The notes beneath the pieces were generated by a model. That model saw only the letters and a program-made list of their open reading frames with translations, had not been told where the DNA came from and did no database searches. A DNA stretch of 64,000 bases, taken from assembly GCA_026874595.1 (NCBI GenBank), contig CM049316.1:42547695-42611694 (forward strand), in the 5' to 3' direction. A program made the position numbers and the translations under genes. Each line of letters starts with the position of its first letter. The first letter of the stretch is position 1. This document shows positions 1 through 12,225 of this stretch, piece after piece. The DNA is from Sipunculus nudus. Its lineage: Eukaryota; Annelida; Sipuncula; Golfingiida; Sipunculidae.

Positions 1-870
1 CAAAATGGATCTTTTGGACCTGCAAATTTCGCACTAGGACGTTTTAAAACTTGAATATGGGTAGTCAACAAGCGACTACCTGTATCCACTGAAATCAGAG
101 TGGGATGGGTGAAGTGAGGCATGGGCAAGGGGAAATAAGAGTGAGGTGTGTTGCATATTAGCATGGATGTCTGCAGCTGAAATGTGTATGTAGGTTGTAC
201 CACCTACCACAAAATCCAGAAAGCTGTACAGGTTATATACATATGCAAAATTTTAGGCAGATAAGTCTAACCATGACTTGTATATGAGTGATTTTATCCC
301 ACAGCCGACAAACCGAAGGACGCTGTGCAAAAATGGTGGCAGGTGGCGCCACCAATTTTGTATATGATTAAGAGCTATATGATTTCTATACATATGCAAA
401 ATTTCAGGGGGATATGTCAAACCAGTCCTGAGATATAAGCCTGAATGTCTGGAGCGTAAACATAAAAGTAGGTGGCACCACCTGCCACATAATCGAGAAA
501 GCTATCCAAGAAGTATAAACATGCAAATTTTAGGCAGATATGTCAAACCACTGCCGAGATATGAGTGATTTTATCCCACGGCAGACAAACAGAAGGACAC
601 TGTGCAAAAATGGTTGCAGGTGGCGCCACCAGTGTTGCTATGATAAAGAGCTATGTGAGATCTATACACAAGCAAAATTTTAGCCTTATGGGTCAAACGG
701 TTAACAAGATATGAGCTTGGATGTCTGCAGCGTTAACCAAAAAAATTTGCAAAATCAGATAGTTTTTTAGATGACTAATTTTTTGCATAATATTTGGTGA
801 TGCTAACTCCTGCTGTTTTCAGGATAGTATTGGTTAACATACGGACGACGGACGACCCCACACCATCGCA
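1..870. repeat. Dispersed repeat with GGTGGCGCCACC palindromes, plus mollusc-like tail
   Basis: The stretch is built from alternating related half-units of about 130-150 bp. Each carries the 12-bp palindrome GGTGGCGCCACC or a variant (about 345, 475, 625), then a GCAAAATTTTAGGCAGATA-type block and an ATATGAGTGATTTTATCCCAC-like block. It ends near 840-890 in an ACGGACGACGGACGACC tail followed by a purine-rich stretch. The same family returns in opposite orientation at the right end of the window. There is no usable ORF. It may be the 3' part of a non-LTR or other dispersed element; the family name is unknown to me. Confidence 0.75.
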
Positions 871-2930
871 TAAGCTCACAGGTTCGCTAAAAAATTGAGG
901 GTTTTCCTTAATTTTTCGAAGGAACAAAGTCTCAGTGACCCAGTTCTCGATCTGTTAGGAGAACTGAGGGACATATAATCTGTTTGTGGAATTTTGGATT
1001 TGTAGTTATAACAATTTCAAAATTTGCCAGTCAAATGGATGGACGACAAAGGGATCATAACTACAGGTCATATGAGTTCAGTCAGCCGAGCTATAATAGT
1101 GGTACTGCAACCAAAAACCCAGGGGCGTGTTTAGAGGGGGGCGCAACAGGCGCGTGCCCCCCTAAAATCTGTTCAATAAATTTTTAGGGGGCACCCAATT
1201 TCGTAAATTATCAGGGCGTGTCTAAACTGTTTGCAAAAAAAGCTCACAAACTTGTATTTGTAAGGCCCAGGGCTAATTTAAACTTTCAATTCAGTAACAG
1301 TATAGGATGACACCCTCTAGTAGCTATGACGGACAACATAAAATCCTCATTGAAAGCTGCTGATCATGCATAGGTCATGGCACACGATAGTCCTGGCGGT
1401 TAGCCATTAAGGGACCCGTACCAGCCAGGAATTCCCTATAGGGTTGCTTTCATTAAGTTTATAAATCCCGGGCTCCCTATATATGCATGCTATATATATA
1501 TATATGTATATACATCTTGTCGATTACATCAACTTATCAGGAACCTGTTTAGCTGCCCATTGTTGTGAAAGACCATGCATGTATTGATGCAGAATCACAG
1601 AAGTCATTGATACAGCTTCCACTGCTGATCTACCACCTGTCAAAGTATGTATCATTCTGACGCATACATGCACGCGACTTGGCTGAGGCGGCACGTGATG
1701 ATTTATCAAACTATTTTAACCCCTTTTTATGTTCGCGTTAATATATTCTTTTATTCTTCCAAGTTTCAATTGGGTATGTTGTTATTGTGACAGTATTGTT
1801 GTTGATAATATATAAAGCATGAGAAGCACATACTGTAGTCTGGGTTACCTATTGTACAGTAGGTTGCTTGCCTTGAGCCTCAGGTTATAGGGATGCCAGT
1901 TAAGACCTCAATATGATTTTATTTTAGTTTAGCATGGTGGGTAAAGTATGTATGAAGATATATGTAGCATTAAATGGAGAAACTATGCATCCCTCTGTTA
2001 CAGTCTTTCTTTAGTATAATGCTCTAATAAGCAGAGCCTTGGATTTAAATTGAATAAAGAGTTAATTACACCCGTAAAACTAAAAGGATTTTATAACTAA
2101 GACAAAAGGAGAGGGCCAGAAACCTTATGTACCTCCTCGAAATATTTTTCACGCAGGCCCTGCTAAGTCTCACTGAGAGCGTTAAAATATTATAAAAAAA
2201 AAATGAACGAAATATATCCCTCCTGCCACAACATCATTGAGTTTTAATAAATCTTAATAATTTGATCGAATAGACACATCACCAATCGTCAAGGACTGTC
2301 ATCCCTGACGCGTAGTAGACCTAACTCTATGCATAAGCAAAAACCAGTAGAAAATGTAGCTTGGTAATTTGAAACAATTTAACATTTGAGGGGGGGGGGG
2401 GGGGGGGGGGGCTGGCGTATATAGATCATAGCGCGACTGTCGACTGTCTCATAGCCGAGTGGGGGGGGGGGGGGGGGTCACCTCAGTCTTTTGCGGTCGT
2501 GAGCCCCCCCTATGCTAAAATTCTGCGCACGCCCTAATTGCACCAGTCGGGCTAGTGGTTCAAATAAACCTTTTGGCTTTATCAAAAGGTTTGAATCTTA
2601 ACTAATCTTCGGTTAGCCCTTTCTAACTTACAGATATAAAATCATATTGTAATATCTTAATACCTTAATATTTTTTAATATCTTAAATTACCTCTATTGT
2701 TATTTTTGTAAATACTAAAGAGAAATTTATTAACAAACAAACATCTAAACCTGTTAATTCTTGCAAGATTATCATGTGGAACAGTTTATGACTGTGATCA
2801 CTGATTTTTTCAGGACATGTAAAAATTCATGTAGGGCTGGTTAATACTACATGTTATTTGCTCTTACTAAGCAAGTACTTTCAAACTTAATGTTGAGCCA
2901 TATACCAGTATGATAGTTGAGTGAGTTGAC
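871..2930. other. Gene-free stretch with MITE remnants and G-runs
   Basis: No convincing coding exon is seen. Near 1118 is a CAGGGGCGTGTTTAGAGG-type terminus of the sort found on short hAT-like elements; a related CAGGGGAGGTTTTAGAGG terminus lies near 14561. Two long G homopolymers (2391-2410 and 2461-2477) flank a short unique stretch, followed by a C-rich segment and an ACGCCCTA end near 2530 that may close a degraded MITE. The rest is AT-rich and featureless to my reading. Confidence 0.5.
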
Positions 2931-2936
2931 ACATTG

Positions 2937-3224
2937 TCAGTAAATAAAACCATACCAACCTTCACTGTTGACCACTATACATCCGATGACTCCTTTGTGG
3001 GACTGGATACGTTTGAGAATTTCTTCAACTTCAGCCTAAAAAGAAGAGGAGCCATAAAGGAAAGCAAAATATCAGTTAGTTCATTATTTTCCAAATTTGG
3101 TGACCTCCAAGATCAAGTGCCTGAATCAGCATGGGTACATCTGACCATCCAGTACCTGTTATTGTGGAAAGTGTGTGAGCATAAGTTGGACATTATCTCT
3201 GTGTTGAGAAATTTCAATATTTGA
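2937..3224 (+). pseudogene. Open stretch of unknown nature, possible exon remnant
   Basis: This is an open frame of about 95 codons with no ATG at its start (it would open on TTG or from a splice acceptor, since TTGTCAG precedes it). The composition is protein-like, with mixed charged and hydrophobic residues rather than low complexity, but I recognise no family or motif. No donor site, start context or neighbouring exon could be established. It may be a fragment of a decayed gene or chance. Confidence 0.15.
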
Positions 3225-4372
3225 TCAAGTTTGTGAATATTATGGCTGATACTACACGTGTACATCTAAAGGTGCAAGGGGATGGGTGTTTCTTGGACTG
3301 TGTGTCAGTGTGAACCCATCTTCCTACCAGCAAGGATATGGCCACTATCAGATACCAAGATTCTCTGCTTAAACGAACAGTACTTACAGAAATGAATTTG
3401 AACAAGAGCACAGCACCGGCCCTATGTCTTGTGACTTTTGCCCTCATTATATATGCATGGATTTTGCCAAGAATTTAATACAGGTGAGAAACTCAATTGG
3501 TAGATATATATATATAATGAAAATCATGAAAATCCATCAGATTTTTTATAAGCCACCACAATGCCACCTGGTGACCTCTGACGTAATTAATTATGCATAG
3601 ATTTTGCTGGGAACAGATCTTATGTGAGATATTATACTGGTTAATTTTTTAATTGAGTTTCATCAAAATCCATCATATTCCTGGTAAGTTATCACAGCCT
3701 GATTTGCAGATGCATGGAAACAGAGACATGTAATAGTATAGGCAACAGGGTGGACACCATCTTGACTTTTGTGGAAATGAGAAAATACATAACAGAAACA
3801 AGGCACAAACATTAACTTAATCGAAATAGAGCTAGATCTGTGATAGTTTCAAGTCAGTCTTCAAGTCTGGAGTTTTACTTTGAATCCAGAATTTGTACAT
3901 AGTTATGACAATGTTACAATATAAAGTGACCTAGGTGAATGGTTGAAAATCTTTTTTGTTTATACCCAGTTTAGTAAACCTGAACAACTGCTCCAACTGA
4001 TGTAAACCGTCAACTCTAGATCTATGGTCTTGCCTGTACATTTCTTAACTGAAATTGCTACATTAAATCTTAATTATAACTGACAAAAGTTGAGTTTACC
4101 AATATTTTTTTATATCCTTAACATATCAAATATTTTAAATTTCATGATAGTACCTATAATTTAGAAATATTGGTCAGACTAGTTAAATATATGTGTTTTT
4201 GGTTTTGAGCTAGCTTTGGGAAAGATGCAAGGTGTGTCCTAAGGGGGAGGTGACTTTGTCAATTTCTAGCTTTTTCTGCAGTGCCTAAGGAATCTGACAT
4301 TTCTTTGAAAAAGAGCATACATCAGAACTAAGCCTGTGAACTTGCAAGCCCTGAAGAAACCTAGCTGAAGTC
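3225..4372. other. AT-rich intergenic stretch, nothing recognised
   Basis: Both strands were read. The only items are short (TA)n tracts near 3505 and several ordinary AT-rich segments. There is no plausible exon, promoter cluster or inverted repeat. Confidence 0.5.
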
Positions 4373-4380
4373 CTGCAGAC

Positions 4381-5189
4381 CAGGGTTAGGGCCAGGTTCA
4401 AGTGAAAGTACCTAGGTACAGGTACAGGTACTTGTGAATTGGTCAGGTACAGGTACTTGATTTTCTCAGAGTACCTAGGTACAGGTACTGGTACTTTAGA
4501 AAGTACCTAGGTACAGGTACAGGTACATTTATTTGAGGATCACTTCAAAGACATTTTTACGGCAACAATTCATGCATATGAAAGTTAACATGCCTTTTTT
4601 TCTATCAAATAATACTGAAGTCATTTGCTAAAATATACTTTAATAGAACTTATTAACTGTATGGCACCATATGTTCACAAACATGATATGCAAGTGTATT
4701 AAAAGTCCATTAAAGACATCAAGTAGAGTATGACACCATTCATTCACAAAAATGAAATTCAAATCTATTGAAAGTCCAAAAGTACACCAAGTACAGTAAG
4801 AGAGCTTATTGACTGTATGGCACCATACTTCACAAACATGATATTTGTGTACTAAATGTTCATTAAGTGCACCAATACAGTATAATCAAATGATTTGCTC
4901 AATTAGTGATTACAGCTGATTTCACACATGTGACAATTCTGGAGGTGTGATAACAATTCAATTCATGAGCAGTTTATCACACTGATGGCTTGCTGATTAT
5001 TTTACACTACAGATAATTTAATACTAAAGAGAAAAAAAAACTAAAAAAACCAAAACTGAAAATATGAAAATGTACCTGGAGTACCTTGTACCAGGTACAG
5101 GTACTTTAGTTCCAGGTACAGGTATAGGTACAAGGTACTTCCTACTCATGACTGGCAAGTACAGGTACAGGTACCTGGCCCCAACCCTG
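4381..5189. mobile_element. hAT-like MITE, 809 bp, with 8-bp target-site duplication
   Basis: The element begins CAGGGTTAGGGCCAGGT and ends in the inverted counterpart ACCTGGCCCCAACCCTG. The 8-bp direct repeat CTGCAGAC flanks it exactly (4373-4380 and 5190-5197), the target duplication length typical of hAT transposons. Inside each end is a cluster of GTACCTAGGTACAGG-type subterminal repeats (4405-4525 and 5070-5180); such clusters are commonly transposase-binding sites in hAT elements. No transposase ORF is present, so it is non-autonomous. The internal part is AT-rich. Confidence 0.85.
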
Positions 5190-5197
5190 CTGCAGAC

Positions 5198-5690
5198 ATG
5201 TCCCAACACAAAACCAGAAAATATGCCAATAAATTATCTGAGACTCAGTTAGGCACTTAGGGCACCTGTGAGTTAACTGGAAACTTTGTACATTACAGTA
5301 GTACAGATATAATCATATATATATATATATTTATCTAGAGATACAAATACCAGTAATTATAATATTTCATTATATCAGTCATTATAATAAACTAAACTGC
5401 TGACCAGTCTGATCAATAATAATTAATACATGGATATGTATATCTTGATCATGATTGTGGTACACAATTTCCCAAATATTACCTATAATTTAGATCTGCT
5501 TTAAACGTTTTAATCTCAATACACTGCATCATGTTTCGTTGATCAACAAATTTAGTTAATAATAATACCAATAACAAAATATCTGCCTTGGCTTGGCAAA
5601 GAATCTTAATTTGGCAAGAAAAAATGTCATTTTAGGCTTCTAAAGTAAAGAAAAGGTATGATGGCTGTAATATAAGCTAAACCCCTTCCT
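5198..5690. other. AT-rich stretch downstream of the micro-gene candidate
   Basis: There is a short (TA)n tract at 5315-5331 and otherwise unique AT-rich sequence. For the minus-strand candidate gene at 5691-5931 this would be its 3' UTR or flank. No clear polyadenylation signal stood out. Confidence 0.4.
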
Positions 5691-5931
5691 TTATGCAGAG
5701 ATTATTTCACATATGACATCAATGTTTTGGGCACAACATGACGGATTCCTTCCAGCACAGGATTCAACAAGCCTGAGCAGCACATCGGAAGGAACAATAT
5801 CCTTTAAACCAACCTGTATAGACAATCCACCGAGTTAATATAGTTAGTGATGATTACAAATGATTCGTAAATGTTTTAAAATACCAAATAATAACTATTT
5901 TTCATCAAACTACGAAATTAGACCTTACCAT
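5691..5931 (-). CDS. Candidate two-exon micro-gene, 41 aa, unknown product
   Basis: A minus-strand first exon ends in ATG at 5931-5929, immediately followed by a strong donor GTAAGG (5928-5923). A good acceptor (CTATACAG) precedes a second exon at 5813, which stays open for 40 codons to TAA at 5693-5691. Joining the two gives a 41-residue product that is mildly amphipathic, with three cysteines and no recognised domain. Upstream lies a GC-rich region with a perfect NRF1-type site (5986-5996), as in housekeeping promoters. The open frame is short enough to occur by chance, and the exon could instead be part of a longer non-coding or alternatively spliced gene. I do not recognise the protein. 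Confidence 0.35.
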
Positions 5932-5985
5932 TTTGACAGACGTTCACTCCTCTATGCCAGAATCCAGATGGTTGCTACGACGAAA

Positions 5986-5996
5986 TGCGCATGCGC
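5986..5996. promoter_or_regulatory. NRF1-type palindrome TGCGCATGCGC
   Basis: TGCGCATGCGC matches the NRF1 consensus and sits about 55 bp upstream of the candidate start codon on the minus strand, within a locally GC-rich 190-bp segment. NRF1 sites are typical of TATA-less housekeeping promoters in animals. Occupancy is inferred only. Confidence 0.5.
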
Positions 5997-6129
5997 TTAA
6001 GAGCCACCGAGAGACAGCCTTGACCTTGCTCCAAATGACTCAGGTGCCCATTATCCACCAGAGGTCTCCCTGCTCTCCACTGATACTGAGCGCCCTCTGC
6101 CGAGCTTTGCTTGTTGCATTGTGATACAA

Positions 6130-7078
6130 GCACACACCACGTCAGATCGATATGGTTTCATAACAAAGTGTTAATTTGATCGCGTTAAAGAGAAGGAAAA
6201 TTCCATTTGTATCAGGGAAAACATCTGTCTACTTGGTAAAAGTCATCATTCATGTACCGGGTATTAGAAAATAACAGTAGACCAACATAGGTAACATAGG
6301 TCTACCCAAGTTAACTATTAATCTTAGGAACAAATTAATGGCTTATTAACTACCCGTGCATGTTCATTCTATTTATAACTGAAAATACATTTCATGTATG
6401 ATGCTTACAACTATAGGCCATATGAATTGATTCAATGAAGAATTGGAATTTGGGGGAGGGGGGAAGAGGGAGAGATACTAGGGCTATATATCATATGTTT
6501 CCTTATCAAATCGTGTATTAACGTCAATAACCCTATGTTAACATATCGGTACTATCAGTGGTTGGCCCACGTGTTATTTTTATCATAAGCATGTAGGCCC
6601 CCTACATAAATGTATATAGCATGAACCATTTACGCAGTGCGCCTTGTCATATAATTATCTTATCTGATCGAGTACGGTACGCGAGTGACCCCCATTAACC
6701 TTTGTGGGATGAACTGTTCGAGGTATTGCAGTATTTTTCAAGTGATTGCGCAAGACCACATTAGTCACCTTAACCCAGAGATTGACACTTTATACGTGAA
6801 CTAGGGATTGCATAGATGGTAGCTCCACATGGATATAACAGCATACAGATTATGTGCATGATGGATCTTATAAATATTTGAACGACAGGATGTCAAACGT
6901 TGTTGTGTTCGTAAACATGTATGTGTGACTTAATTACACTCTCACTTGACTATCCACCCTCCATATTTCCAGCTTTCACCAAGCTCACTGACTATCCGGA
7001 TGGCTTTAGCCTCTATTGATTTTAGTGAGCTCACTTACCCCCCCCCCCCCACCCAGGCAACGTCGGGAACTTCTGCTA
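6130..7078. other. Intergenic stretch, nothing recognised
   Basis: Unique-looking AT-rich DNA with a short purine run near 6453-6475 and no supported gene or element. Confidence 0.5.
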
Positions 7079-7147
<69 letters not shown>

Positions 7148-7236
7148 GGGCATGATTGTATCCCTCCTAGCTAAATTGAAGTAAGTTGTGCACAAAAAAA
7201 AATGAAATAATTTTATGATAACTCGAATCTCTTCAA

Positions 7237-7268
<32 letters not shown>

Positions 7269-7469
7269 TAAATATCGTCAATAAACCGACCATTGACGGA
7301 GTAAGTAGCGTTAAAATCTGCCTTCATGGCACAAATGTTTATTTACGTTTCGAATAGAAGCTAATTTAAAATTAGTCACACTGAGTGAATAACTGATGTA
7401 ACCGTCCCGTTAAGTTTTTAGGAATACCGTATAATTAAAAACACTTGTATATATATATATACATAAATC

Positions 7470-7505
<36 letters not shown>
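7079..7505. repeat. Microsatellite cluster: (TA)n, (TA)n, (GA)n
   Basis: A perfect (TA)n tract of about 65 bp occupies 7079-7144. A second, shorter (TA)n lies at 7237-7266, and a (GA)n tract at 7471-7505. The sequence between them is unique and non-coding. Confidence 0.95.
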
Positions 7506-7509
<4 letters not shown>

Positions 7510-10397
7510 TTGTAAAATGAGGCCGTTACTCATCGGATATAAAATAACTGAGGGACCTTAATTTTAAAATTATAGCTTCGGTTGCTATAACCCCCTTATA
7601 CTGACTCTCAGCACACCCTCCACTCCCCCATCCCCCTTGACCCACCCCTGCCATCAATAAAGTTTAAAGGGAACTGAGGCCGGGATTTACGCCATATATG
7701 GAGATGGAGAATACTGGTTGTAATGTAGTAAGCTGTACACATGCAGTGTAATTGTAGCACCGTATATATTATATAGTTTACGCCACCTATAGACAGAGTT
7801 GCGGTTTGCGGTGCGGGCACTGCCTTCGGTTGGCACATATACGTATACACGCCGCGTCACTGGGCCCTGCATGATGATTATATTACACTTTGTTTACTGA
7901 CGCTGGTAGTGATGTCATCATCAGGAATGGAAAACTCGGATCACCTCGGTCCCTGTTTATCTTTACATACTGATGTTATGAAACAGCCAGGTACAGTTCC
8001 GTTAGTCACTTAACCATTCCATTATGATTTCATACAATGTTGCGGAAATAACGTGTTCAGACAGTGAGAGGAATATGCCCTTAAGTAATACAGAAACAAA
8101 ATACTGATAAAAATGAGTGAATTCACGTCATATATTAATGAGTGTACATGCACGCTCAGACCAAAGCACGCATAGTTAATTTACTGGGCCTAATTTGGCA
8201 AAACTTGCTATATACATCGCTTATACCTAAGTTTACAGAACAAAACACACATTACGGACGCAATATATTATTACGAAATAAAAATACATAAATATATTTT
8301 ATATATCAGTAAATTGCATTCATTTATTTAAATATATTTATTAGTTTAAGGAGGTCAGTCTTTCAGATTGACATATAAATTTCGGATGGCTTCTTTTATC
8401 CATATTTGTAACAACTCACATTGGTTATATCTGACCTATATAGTAAGACCACCTGTGAATTAAGACCACTTTTTTGCGAGTCCCTTTGATGATCTTATTG
8501 CATGGTAGTCGACCAGCTGGCTGAAACCCGGAATGCCGAACCAAAATGCCGGAGTCAGTATTGAAGAAATAGAAAATAAATAATATGACATGATATGATT
8601 AATACCCATAAATGTGATTAATACATTGTCTGTTAAGGTATTTAAGCATAATTTGATACCCTCCTCTTACATACTGTCAAATAATTAAAGATAATTTAAT
8701 CAGCATGGGGTGCCGGCAGCGGCACTATATATATGATATCTGTATGACACCCTGTTCCGCTTATAGTGTCCTTTTATCTACAGGTTGTTAGTAAACATAA
8801 CAATGTTGGCAAATGGAAAACCATGTAAACTAAGTCGGACAGTTGCAAATAAGCGAAGGCTGAAAGGCACTAGTTACAAAACTCTGGTTCATCCGACTTA
8901 CCGCCAGGTATGAGTTTGGATTATTTTGGCGGACCCAACATGTTATAAACACGTGGATATAATCAAACCGAACAGCCTGTGAGTGGTGATATCGGTGTTT
9001 TCTGTAATATGTTTATTAAAAGTCCAAGTGATCATCTTTACTTTAAAGGCTTCAGATATCGGAATAGGTCCCTTTAAGACTTTTGTATGCACCCTCCGTT
9101 TCCAGAAACCAGCATTATATGTGCCATTCCTCATCACAAACGGGTTAGTCATTTAACAACACGATCTGTTGCATGTATAACTAGCTCAGCCTTGGTTGAA
9201 ATGACGCATCAGTATTGTTTATGAATTGAAAGTAAACATGCAAGGATTCGGCTTAGTCATATAATTGTATATTCTCCTCAATACGGGGATATAGGGATTG
9301 AGGCATTATAACAGGCCCAGTTGATATATCAAACTTTGCTATACGACATTGTACACTGCATTTTCAATATCTCGCTAGTTTAACGTCATATTGCTATGTC
9401 AGTTACACGGAGACCTGGATTAATTTGTTTGATCCTAAGTTCAAGGTGAGAGGATAAAACAAAGGTAAAGGTTGGGGTTTATAGTCTGATATCACCGACT
9501 ATACATGTCAGTCTCATCCGACTTTACACTTTGCCTTCCTGGTAAGATAATTTAGCTTTCTTTTGCAATGTATGTTGTATATATATACAAAAAGTTTGCT
9601 GTACGTCCATTGGTATATGCATATATGTATCTTTAAACGACGTCATTTCGTTCTTTTCATATAACTCCAAACGCGAGTAATAAAAAATGACCAAGAAAAT
9701 GCACAGCATCACCTGCATGTATATACCCAATAAAATCGTACAAGCTTGTAAATATCGTGACAAATATTTACAAATATATGCATATAAACGTATTGTATAA
9801 ACTTAGGATTCATGTCAAGGTATCCACGACAGGTTATGACCTGTTTCCCATTAATTAACTCACTGGCCTGCCTTTAATCGGTGGAGCAGGTTAGGTCCTG
9901 CAAAAGGCGGTTGTTAGGATTTAATTATTTGTTTGAGGGTATCCACTGGAGCTGTGTAACCGTCTGTATTGTATGTGTATTAAAATGTTAGAAATGGTCA
10001 GTTAGTCAGACAGTACAGGGTGTTGAGGGTAGTCAGCAGAAAAAGAGTCAGTGCCAGAGAGTCAGAAGGAAATATGGTGAGACAGAATGAACAGAGCGGA
10101 GAAAGCATCTTTAGAAACCATACTCATTAGACATTTTTATTTGTGAAAGGATGAGTTATTTGGGACAAGAATCATCAAACAGAGAACACAGCTTTATATA
10201 TATGGATAACAGTAATAAAAGTTTAGCAACCAGCAAGAGGTGCTCTCAGGTTTACCAGCTGAAGAGATCGAGGAGCTAACCCCAACCCTTGTCCTGACCA
10301 AGTAGAAATTTCTAAGGAGTCCCGAGAGCAACAGTAGCCCCAGGCACAAACATGGAAGTCCGTACATCCGTCAAAAGGCGCTACAGACGGACCACTA
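7506..10397. other. Gene-free stretch; trace of a dispersed GACCAC repeat
   Basis: No supported exon. Near 8436-8500 a segment with AAGACCACCTGTG and TTTTTGCGAGTCCC resembles the block at 27967-28045 in the segmental duplication, so both are probably relics of one dispersed family. Near 10205-10385 is a less AT-rich, somewhat coding-like patch with a 24-codon open run, but no gene can be built from it. Confidence 0.45.
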
Positions 10398-11370
10398 CAC
10401 TCTTAGACATGGCTGTAGTTTCACGGTAGTTTACCGTGTTTCTTTCACGGTAGTACCGTCATTTCACGGCCCGGCCGTACTTTACTCGATTAACGGTAGA
10501 CTACCGTGAATTGAGCCTGCACAGGGTCTTATCATGCCTTGTCACCATCTGGTCACCCCAGGGGGCCCCGAGCACGTGCGTTTCCTTTGTTAACATCCGG
10601 GCGTTTTCAGGTTTTTCACCGCCATCTTTGACATTTCCAGCAGCTCGCAGAGGCGTACAATCTCGAATAATCCCATGTTTTCGGTGAGTTTACCTTTATG
10701 CCTTGTTTCGCAAACTACTTTAGGAATCTTTAATTGGCACGTATTATATATATTTCTTTGGTAAATTAAGATTTTTTTACCAAAACTGGCTACTCCAAAT
10801 CACACCATCCCTGGTTTGGTGGTATCACTGTTCGTGCTGTGTATTTTGTATGTTGTGTGTAAAACGGTGTGTTGATATATTGTTAGTTAAAATATTGAAG
10901 ATAAACGGATCCGCGTGTATATCACATATTGGCTTACATGATTTCCGAATTTAAATACAGCCCTTTTTATATCATCATGATAACACCACTGCTGTACATA
11001 CTTGTTTTAATTTGTTTATTCTTCAACTCATGTGGAAATACATGTGTGCCTTTTACGTGAGATTTAAATGAATATTCAGATTATTTTAGAAATACACTCT
11101 GCATATTTGTTTAAGTATTTGAGTCTCTCATTGAAAATATCCAAGTTAAACTTTTTATTTAAATCTCAATACATAATTTATACATGATATATTTCAGACA
11201 CACAAATCATGTTTATGTAACTGATACTTTTTGTATTTTCTCTGTTTTAGACTATGAGTTTGGCCCAAAGCAGAGAAATCAACAATTACAATCATCACCG
11301 ACCAGATGAATAAGACGAATAGGAATTTCCACTTGGAATTACCTCTCACCAAATATAGGCATCTTGGACG

Positions 11371-11416
<46 letters not shown>

Positions 11417-12203
11417 TGATATATATGATATATATATATTATTTTATTTTCGCGTCTAATTTAAACAGGCTGATTGTGAAAACCACGTGAGTCTTCAACA
11501 CACTGACTGTATGATTGACACGGGGACTCAAAGGCATTTTTTATTTAAATCTGCAAAATGCAATACCAAGGTACACTTGTGAAAACACTTGTTATCTCCT
11601 TACAAGTTTGTGTTACATTTCGCCCTAATATGTTTGTGTGTATGAACAGATGCATTTATATACTCGTTTATGCATGTTTAATCATGTTTTTCTCAGAGTT
11701 GTTGATTGTGAATAAGTGTATTGGTAATTTTGTGTTTTATAATAAAGCTTTCCCTTAAATATCCTTTTTTTTGCTGTTCGTATCATTCTCATTCCTTCAA
11801 TTTACCTTCCTATTTAGCTGATCTAAATACCTGCCATTTGTGAAATCCAAATTCAAAGTGACACAGGATCAAGTGTCAGCCCCCCCACCCCCACCCACAT
11901 CCACATCTATACATAAACTTACATATATAATATTACAATAATACATAATCATAATAGTACCAGAAATGTAATATTTTTATAATATTATTAATAACCACAA
12001 TATTATTACAGAGAATACCGTGAAAATACGGTATTCTACCGTAATTTGACCCGATAACGTAGTTCTCAAAGTACGGTAGTCTACCGTTATTTTACGTCCT
12101 ACCGTAATCTGCAGATTACGGCCTACCGTTTTTCTACGGTAGACTACCGGCAGCGACGGATGCCGGTATACTACCGTTAACTTACGGCGCATGTCTAAGA
12201 GTG
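10398..12203 (+). mobile_element. CACTC-ended element, left arm of a 3.7-kb palindrome
   Basis: The copy is bounded by the inverted ends CACTCTTAGACATG and CATGTCTAAGAGTG. Both subterminal regions are filled with palindromic ACGGTAGTNTACCGT-type motifs (10418-10515 and 12015-12185). The interior has a transcription-unit-like layout: an E-box CACGTG (10573-10578), a YY1-type GCCATCTT (10621-10628), a donor GTGAGT (10684-10689), an acceptor ending at 11250 and AATAAA at 11741-11746. The only ORFs are short (66 and 71 codons), one of them made of the palindromic repeats, so I do not call a protein. A (TA)n tract lies at 11377-11414. It is probably a non-autonomous DNA transposon; no clear target-site duplication was found. 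Confidence 0.75.
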
Positions 12204-12225
12204 TGTGGGGTTCTGATGAGAGCTA

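Noticed and set aside
10205-10397. Exon split by the palindrome insertion (coding-like flanks on both sides)
   Set aside because: A short frame can be drawn across the insertion but includes stops upstream, has no recognised motif and no target duplication confirms the join.
11558-11758. 66-codon hydrophobic frame in the palindrome, present in both arms
   Set aside because: Its conservation simply reflects the inverted copy; length and composition fit chance in AT-rich DNA, and one arm has a codon deletion.
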